Part shown: piece by piece, positions 60,504 through 64,000 of the stretch
How the letters are laid out: each line of letters begins with the position of its first letter
How positions within the stretch are numbered: position 1 is the first letter of the stretch
Source of the DNA: Paenibacillus plantarum
GTDB lineage: Bacteria; Bacillota; Bacilli; Paenibacillales; NBRC-103111
Direction of reading: 5' to 3'
Assembly: GCF_013141695.1 (NCBI RefSeq)
Contig: NZ_WHNY01000004.1
Coordinates: 62,001 to 126,000 of the forward strand
Length of the DNA: 64,000 bases
Made by a program: the position numbers and the translations under genes
Notes under the pieces: model-generated
What the model was told of the DNA's origin: nothing
Seen by the model: only the letters and a program-made list of their open reading frames with translations
Database searches by the model: none

Positions 60504-61427
60504 ATGGAGTATTTCCTCACGTTCCCTAACATGTATAGTGCTTTTCGAATGATCGGCATGAACTATGCCCGCACCGATATAGATTGGTCTTATCCCAAGC
60601 ACAAGCATACGTATTTCGAATTTCTGTATTGCGTTGAAGGGGTCATTGAACAAACCGTCGGCGGTACGATCTACGAGCTGCACTCTGGAGATGCCATTGT
60701 TATGAAAGCCGGCTCGCCACACGCTTCTCGAACTGCCAAGCCTGCGGTTTACTTTGGTTTTCATTTCGACGTCGAAATGAAAGCGGCAGTCGGCATTCTG
60801 CAGAATGCCGTCCTGCCGCTTATTTCATCGAAGACGAAGTGGTCCAAGAATGGATCCATCACCACTGCCGTGGAACAACTGATTCATGCTTTTCGCTCCC
60901 TGCAAGATAGGCCGCTAAGCGATCCGTCAGAGACCGTCTCTTCTCTCGACCGCTCCCTGGCAGAATTGTCAATTCAGGCTCAGTTGCTCGAATTTATTAC
61001 CGACCTATGCCGCTTCTTCTTCGAACAATCCAAGCAAACGAGCTCAGGAACTGGCACTTCCACGCAGTTCGCGCTCGCACACGAGGCGGCTTCATTGCTG
61101 GAGGCCGCCATACATGAACCTCTTAAAATTCATGAACTAGCAGAAAGATTAAATGTAAATCGTTCTTATTTATCCGAATGCTTTAAAAAGATATACGGGC
61201 TTTCCCTTCGGTCCTATTGGGCACAAACTCGCACTCGTGAAGCCAAGAAGTGGCTAACCGAATCCGAGTTATCTATCGAACAGATCGCGGATAAGCTCCA
61301 ATTCTCTTCTGCGAGTCACTTCTGCCAACATTTCCGACAGTGGACGGGGCTGACGCCACACCAGTTCCGCAATCAGAACGATGAAGAAAATCTGCCTACG
61401 GCGAATTATACGACTACTTATTTGTGA
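60504..61427 (+). CDS. AraC-family transcriptional regulator with cupin sensor
   Basis: This 307-residue regulator has an N-terminal cupin (HKHTYFEFLYCVEG...ELHSGDAIVMKAGSPH, about 35-85) and two C-terminal AraC helix-turn-helix units (IHELAERLNVNRSYLSECF; IEQIADKLQFSSASHFCQHF). ATG 60504 has AAGGAGAAT six bases upstream; an earlier TTG at 60441 lacks a site. It is divergent from the diiron-ferredoxin-barrel cluster, 130 bases away, and is the likely local activator. The AT-rich gap contains possible -10 elements (TATACT on the minus strand) but no convincing -35. Confidence 0.9.
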   Translation: MEYFLTFPNMYSAFRMIGMNYARTDIDWSYPKHKHTYFEFLYCVEGVIEQTVGGTIYELHSGDAIVMKAGSPHASRTAKPAVYFGFHFDVEMKAAVGILQNAVLPLISSKTKWSKNGSITTAVEQLIHAFRSLQDRPLSDPSETVSSLDRSLAELSIQAQLLEFITDLCRFFFEQSKQTSSGTGTSTQFALAHEAASLLEAAIHEPLKIHELAERLNVNRSYLSECFKKIYGLSLRSYWAQTRTREAKKWLTESELSIEQIADKLQFSSASHFCQHFRQWTGLTPHQFRNQNDEENLPTANYTTTYL

Positions 61428-61443
61428 CCAATACATCTATAAT

Positions 61444-61495
61444 AAAAAGCCTCTGAACCAAGGAATGTTTATAACACATTCCTTGGTTCAGAGGC
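61444..61495 (-). terminator. Strong terminator between convergent genes
   Basis: Arms 61449-61468 and 61476-61495 form a perfect 20-base stem with a seven-base loop. On the minus strand five T follow (61448-61444), so it ends the germination operon. On the plus strand it follows the AraC gene by 21 bases and probably stops that transcript too. Confidence 0.9.
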
Positions 61496-61521
61496 CAAGT
61501 TTGTTCTATTGCGTTGTTCGC

Positions 61522-62625
61522 TCAATATGCATTCGCAACCTTCTTACGAATACTTGCCACAATCCATAGAAACAAGGGAATTCCGAACATATTGATTGGT
61601 AATACGATGGGAATCCAATATCTGGTGACATATTCGATATCTGATACAGTTATGTTGGGATACATCCATGACTGAATGAGAACGATCGGTGCTACAAACC
61701 AAATCAGCTTTCTCCAATCTTTCATATGCAGCCACTGCGCAGTCCCATAGCAGCTAATAAAAAAATAGATAGACATTTTAATAAATACGCTTATGATCCA
61801 AATTAACACAATAACAACATCGATATTTTCGATAAAACCGCCAAAGGAAATAAATCTAACCATATCAAAAAAAGGATGCGTCATTTTTGCTGATAACCCT
61901 GGCCCAAATACCATAATGACAAAAAGTGTGGAAACAATGAATAAGAAGCAAGCTGCGCCAAGTCCCAACATCGCTCGAACAGGGGCTTCCAAAGGTTGTT
62001 TCATAAAGGAAACAAGCATGGTCAGCATACAAACCTCCCCGAAAAACGATAGTGGAGATAAAGCCCCTTTGAAAATATGACCGATGCCAGTATCCTCGTA
62101 AATCGGCAATATGCGCGTCCAATCCATGACAGGGATATTTAATGGCAATATAAGAATGAGCATGATAACAATAAAGGGACCCAATAGCTCGCCGCATCTC
62201 CCAATGCCTTCAATCCCCCCTATATAGGTAATATAAATGAGCAACAGGACCATTGTAATTGTAAGTATCCATACCGGTGTTCTAGGAAGAAGCGTTGCAA
62301 TCGTGAAATCGCTAAACTCCTTAAGGATCACACCAAGTACCGAATACCATTGGATGAAATAGGGGATCATAATGAGCTTTCCTACCCATTTACCTAAAAT
62401 AACTTGACTGTACTGCACAATCGTCTGACCTGGAAATAGGAGGCTCAACTTCGTCGATACATAGGCAATAAATAAACCCAAGACCCCGGCAATGATCCCT
62501 CCTATCCATGCATCCTGCTGCGCCTCTTTAATAGTGGGGGATATCGTAAGAAGAAGTGTATTTCCGCTTTGAAATGAAAAGACGATCCAGAAAATTTGAA
62601 TACCTGTCAGGTTCATTTTTTTCAT
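61522..62625 (-). CDS. Spore germination permease (GerAB/GRKAB family)
   Basis: This 367-residue integral membrane protein has about ten hydrophobic segments. It belongs to the endospore germination B-subunit family related to amino-acid transporters (opening MNLTGIQIFWIVFSFQSGN). It works with GerA- and GerC-type subunits as a nutrient germinant receptor in the spore inner membrane. Its ATG overlaps the stop of the GerC-type gene by 4 bases. It is last in the operon, giving the order A-C-B. Confidence 0.92.
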   Translation of the reverse strand: MKKMNLTGIQIFWIVFSFQSGNTLLLTISPTIKEAQQDAWIGGIIAGVLGLFIAYVSTKLSLLFPGQTIVQYSQVILGKWVGKLIMIPYFIQWYSVLGVILKEFSDFTIATLLPRTPVWILTITMVLLLIYITYIGGIEGIGRCGELLGPFIVIMLILILPLNIPVMDWTRILPIYEDTGIGHIFKGALSPLSFFGEVCMLTMLVSFMKQPLEAPVRAMLGLGAACFLFIVSTLFVIMVFGPGLSAKMTHPFFDMVRFISFGGFIENIDVVIVLIWIISVFIKMSIYFFISCYGTAQWLHMKDWRKLIWFVAPIVLIQSWMYPNITVSDIEYVTRYWIPIVLPINMFGIPLFLWIVASIRKKVANAY

Positions 62626-63803
62626 TTTTGGATCTCACTTTTTTTCAAATATAAAGATGGCCCGGTTGTCCCCACTTGTTCCACGTTCAGCTTCACCTTC
62701 ACGTCAACCTCCGCAGTAGCAAATTTACGCTCCCAGTCACTTTTTAAGGTTTGCCAAGCTTGCGGGTATTTTTTATGAATGGTTTCACCGAAACCAAAAA
62801 TATCCGTTTTGTATCTTTTCTGTACTTTATTAATCATCTTAAGAACTTGAGTTTCCATCTCCTTGTTGAGAATATCTTGGACCAAGTTTAGATTCTTAGT
62901 TTGCAAGAGGTCGAGTGCCGTAGACGTCTCTAAAATCGAACCTTTCCCTTCTAAAGTTAAATGAAATCGTATGTGATCCCCTATCAGTTCGGGTTGAATT
63001 TTACTTTTCATATGGGCACCCGAATAACTAAAAGTTCCAAAATCAGATTTGTCTATCGTAATGATTTGTCTTTTCATTTTTTGCTTAATCCAATTCAGAA
63101 TCAGACTCTCATCCAAATTTAAAAATCCGACCAATTTTAATTCATTATTAAAAATGGCAGAACCCGTAATTCGAAATCCCGATTTCACATCCCCCGACTC
63201 TATGTAGTATGAGGAATGTTTTTTAATTGTTTCTATCGTTTCTAATGTAGGACTGCTTCCATCCGTAGACGCTGAAATTAGAAAATCCCGTAACGCCGTA
63301 TCTCCCTCTAGCCCAATAGCCAAATGTTCTTTTGAAGCAGCAATAATGGGGATAGGCTCTAACGGATATTTTTGTTGGAGCACTTCTTCGGCAGTCCCCC
63401 CTTTAACAATCATAATATCGATTCTCATCTTGGATCCTGAATCCCGCGTGAAAGCATCTAATACGTGAGAAACGCCCTTTTTCGCCAAATCTTCGCCAAT
63501 AAAAACAATTTGCCTTTGTCCGCGAAATATTCGTCTGGATATTTCAGCCTGCGAGTTACGCATAACATTGAGAATATTTTTTCCGCTAGCACTTGCCGTA
63601 AAATAATTCTGACCTGATTCCCCCGATGTGTTTCTTTTCGGCAGTTTAAATTGGCTCGTTAGTATGATATCTCCATCTTTGGACAGGTCAAGACCTGTGC
63701 CTACTGCAAAAGCAACATCATTTAATTCCAATCGGTCCCAGCATCCGGTCGTTAAAGCTATACACAAGGAGAGGACTAAGAAACATCTAATTTTCTTGAT
63801 CAT
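62622..63803 (-). CDS. Spore germination lipoprotein (GerAC family)
   Basis: This 393-residue GerC-type subunit has lipobox LTTGC (Cys 21) followed by the family hallmark WDRLELNDVAFAVGTGLD. It is a lipid-anchored component of the germinant receptor. Its ATG lies inside the end of the GerA-type gene (17-base overlap), and it overlaps the permease gene by 4 bases. A cysteine-poor mature domain of normal family length suggests an intact gene. Confidence 0.93.
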   Translation of the reverse strand: MIKKIRCFLVLSLCIALTTGCWDRLELNDVAFAVGTGLDLSKDGDIILTSQFKLPKRNTSGESGQNYFTASASGKNILNVMRNSQAEISRRIFRGQRQIVFIGEDLAKKGVSHVLDAFTRDSGSKMRIDIMIVKGGTAEEVLQQKYPLEPIPIIAASKEHLAIGLEGDTALRDFLISASTDGSSPTLETIETIKKHSSYYIESGDVKSGFRITGSAIFNNELKLVGFLNLDESLILNWIKQKMKRQIITIDKSDFGTFSYSGAHMKSKIQPELIGDHIRFHLTLEGKGSILETSTALDLLQTKNLNLVQDILNKEMETQVLKMINKVQKRYKTDIFGFGETIHKKYPQAWQTLKSDWERKFATAEVDVKVKLNVEQVGTTGPSLYLKKSEIQK

Positions 63804-64000
63804 TTTTTGGAAAGCTCCGTTTTCCCCGTTTCTCGCCTTTCGATATGCGGGGGTTATTCCTGCTTGAAATGAATGGCAATCTCTTATTCATCGTCCAACG
63901 GGGGGCGCGAATCAGCGTATCTTGTAAACTGGATAACACTTGCGGTGCAATAGGAGATAGGTACGGTACCCCAAAGGATTGAAGGGTAACCAAATGAATA
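63787..64000 (-). CDS. Spore germination protein GerA family, C-terminal part (cut by window edge)
   Basis: The frame is open from the right edge to the stop at 63787, about 70 residues. It shows the conserved GerA C-terminus (LQSFGVPYLSPIAP, then DTLIRAPRWTMNKR). The rest lies outside the window. It is first of the visible A-C-B operon and would be the large membrane subunit of the germinant receptor. Confidence 0.88.
   Translation of the reverse strand, partial: IHLVTLQSFGVPYLSPIAPQVLSSLQDTLIRAPRWTMNKRLPFISSRNNPRISKGEKRGKRSFPKNDQEN

Noticed and set aside
1..64000. CRISPR arrays, tRNA or rRNA genes, insertion sequences, prophage
   Set aside because: Looked for by eye on both strands; no regularly spaced repeats, cloverleaf sequences, transposases or phage proteins were recognised. 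A tool search could still find small RNAs.

Overview
The window looks like chromosome of a spore-forming Bacillota member of the Paenibacillus type. Supporting signs are strong AAGGAGG-like ribosome sites, lipoprotein sugar-binding proteins paired with LplB/YtcP- or MalF/MalG-type permeases, several YesM/YesN-type two-component systems with AraC output domains, and a GerA-type spore germination operon at the right edge. No rRNA, tRNA, CRISPR array, phage gene or transposase was recognised. This assignment is by family resemblance only.

Layout, mostly on the minus strand. 1-655: N-terminal part of a membrane sensor/regulator, cut by the window edge. 864-10609: nine-gene operon (two TIM-barrel isomerase-like proteins, an ABC sugar importer, two Gfo/Idh/MocA oxidoreductases, a hydroxyacid dehydrogenase, a zinc-type alcohol dehydrogenase), divergent from a ROK repressor (10839-12044). 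12153-23938: sensor kinase, AraC-type response regulator, ABC importer, two tandem sulfatases and an Eis-like acetyltransferase. 24352-31209: ABC importer plus a secreted five-domain GH2 glycosidase, divergent from a kinase/regulator pair (31415-34047). 34164-38902: an SDR, then a sugar-acid operon (dehydratase and two different class I aldolases) divergent from a GntR/FadR regulator. 38947-49175: a second two-component system whose kinase is paired with a membrane-anchored binding-protein-like partner, flanking an importer-sulfatase operon. 49348-57824: importer, cytoplasmic GH2 and a one-component transmembrane AraC regulator. 57975-61427: a three-gene overlapping cluster (diiron ferritin-like protein, 2Fe-2S ferredoxin, TIM barrel) divergent from an AraC regulator. 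61522-64000: spore germination genes in the order A-C-B.

Taken together this is a large carbohydrate-scavenging region. Five binding-protein importers, none with its own ATPase gene, would bring in oligosaccharides, probably sulfated. Three sulfatases without signal peptides and one GH2 would process them inside the cell, and one large GH2 outside. Oxidoreductases, TIM-barrel enzymes and aldolases would channel the products into central metabolism. Each transport locus has its own sensor or regulator beside it. Several promoters and operators can be read directly, including 21-bp-spaced direct repeats of the AraC type, a perfect CcpA cre match, and a three-copy operator in the sugar-acid locus.

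The most unusual part is the diiron/ferredoxin/TIM-barrel cluster, which looks like a self-contained oxidation system of unknown substrate.
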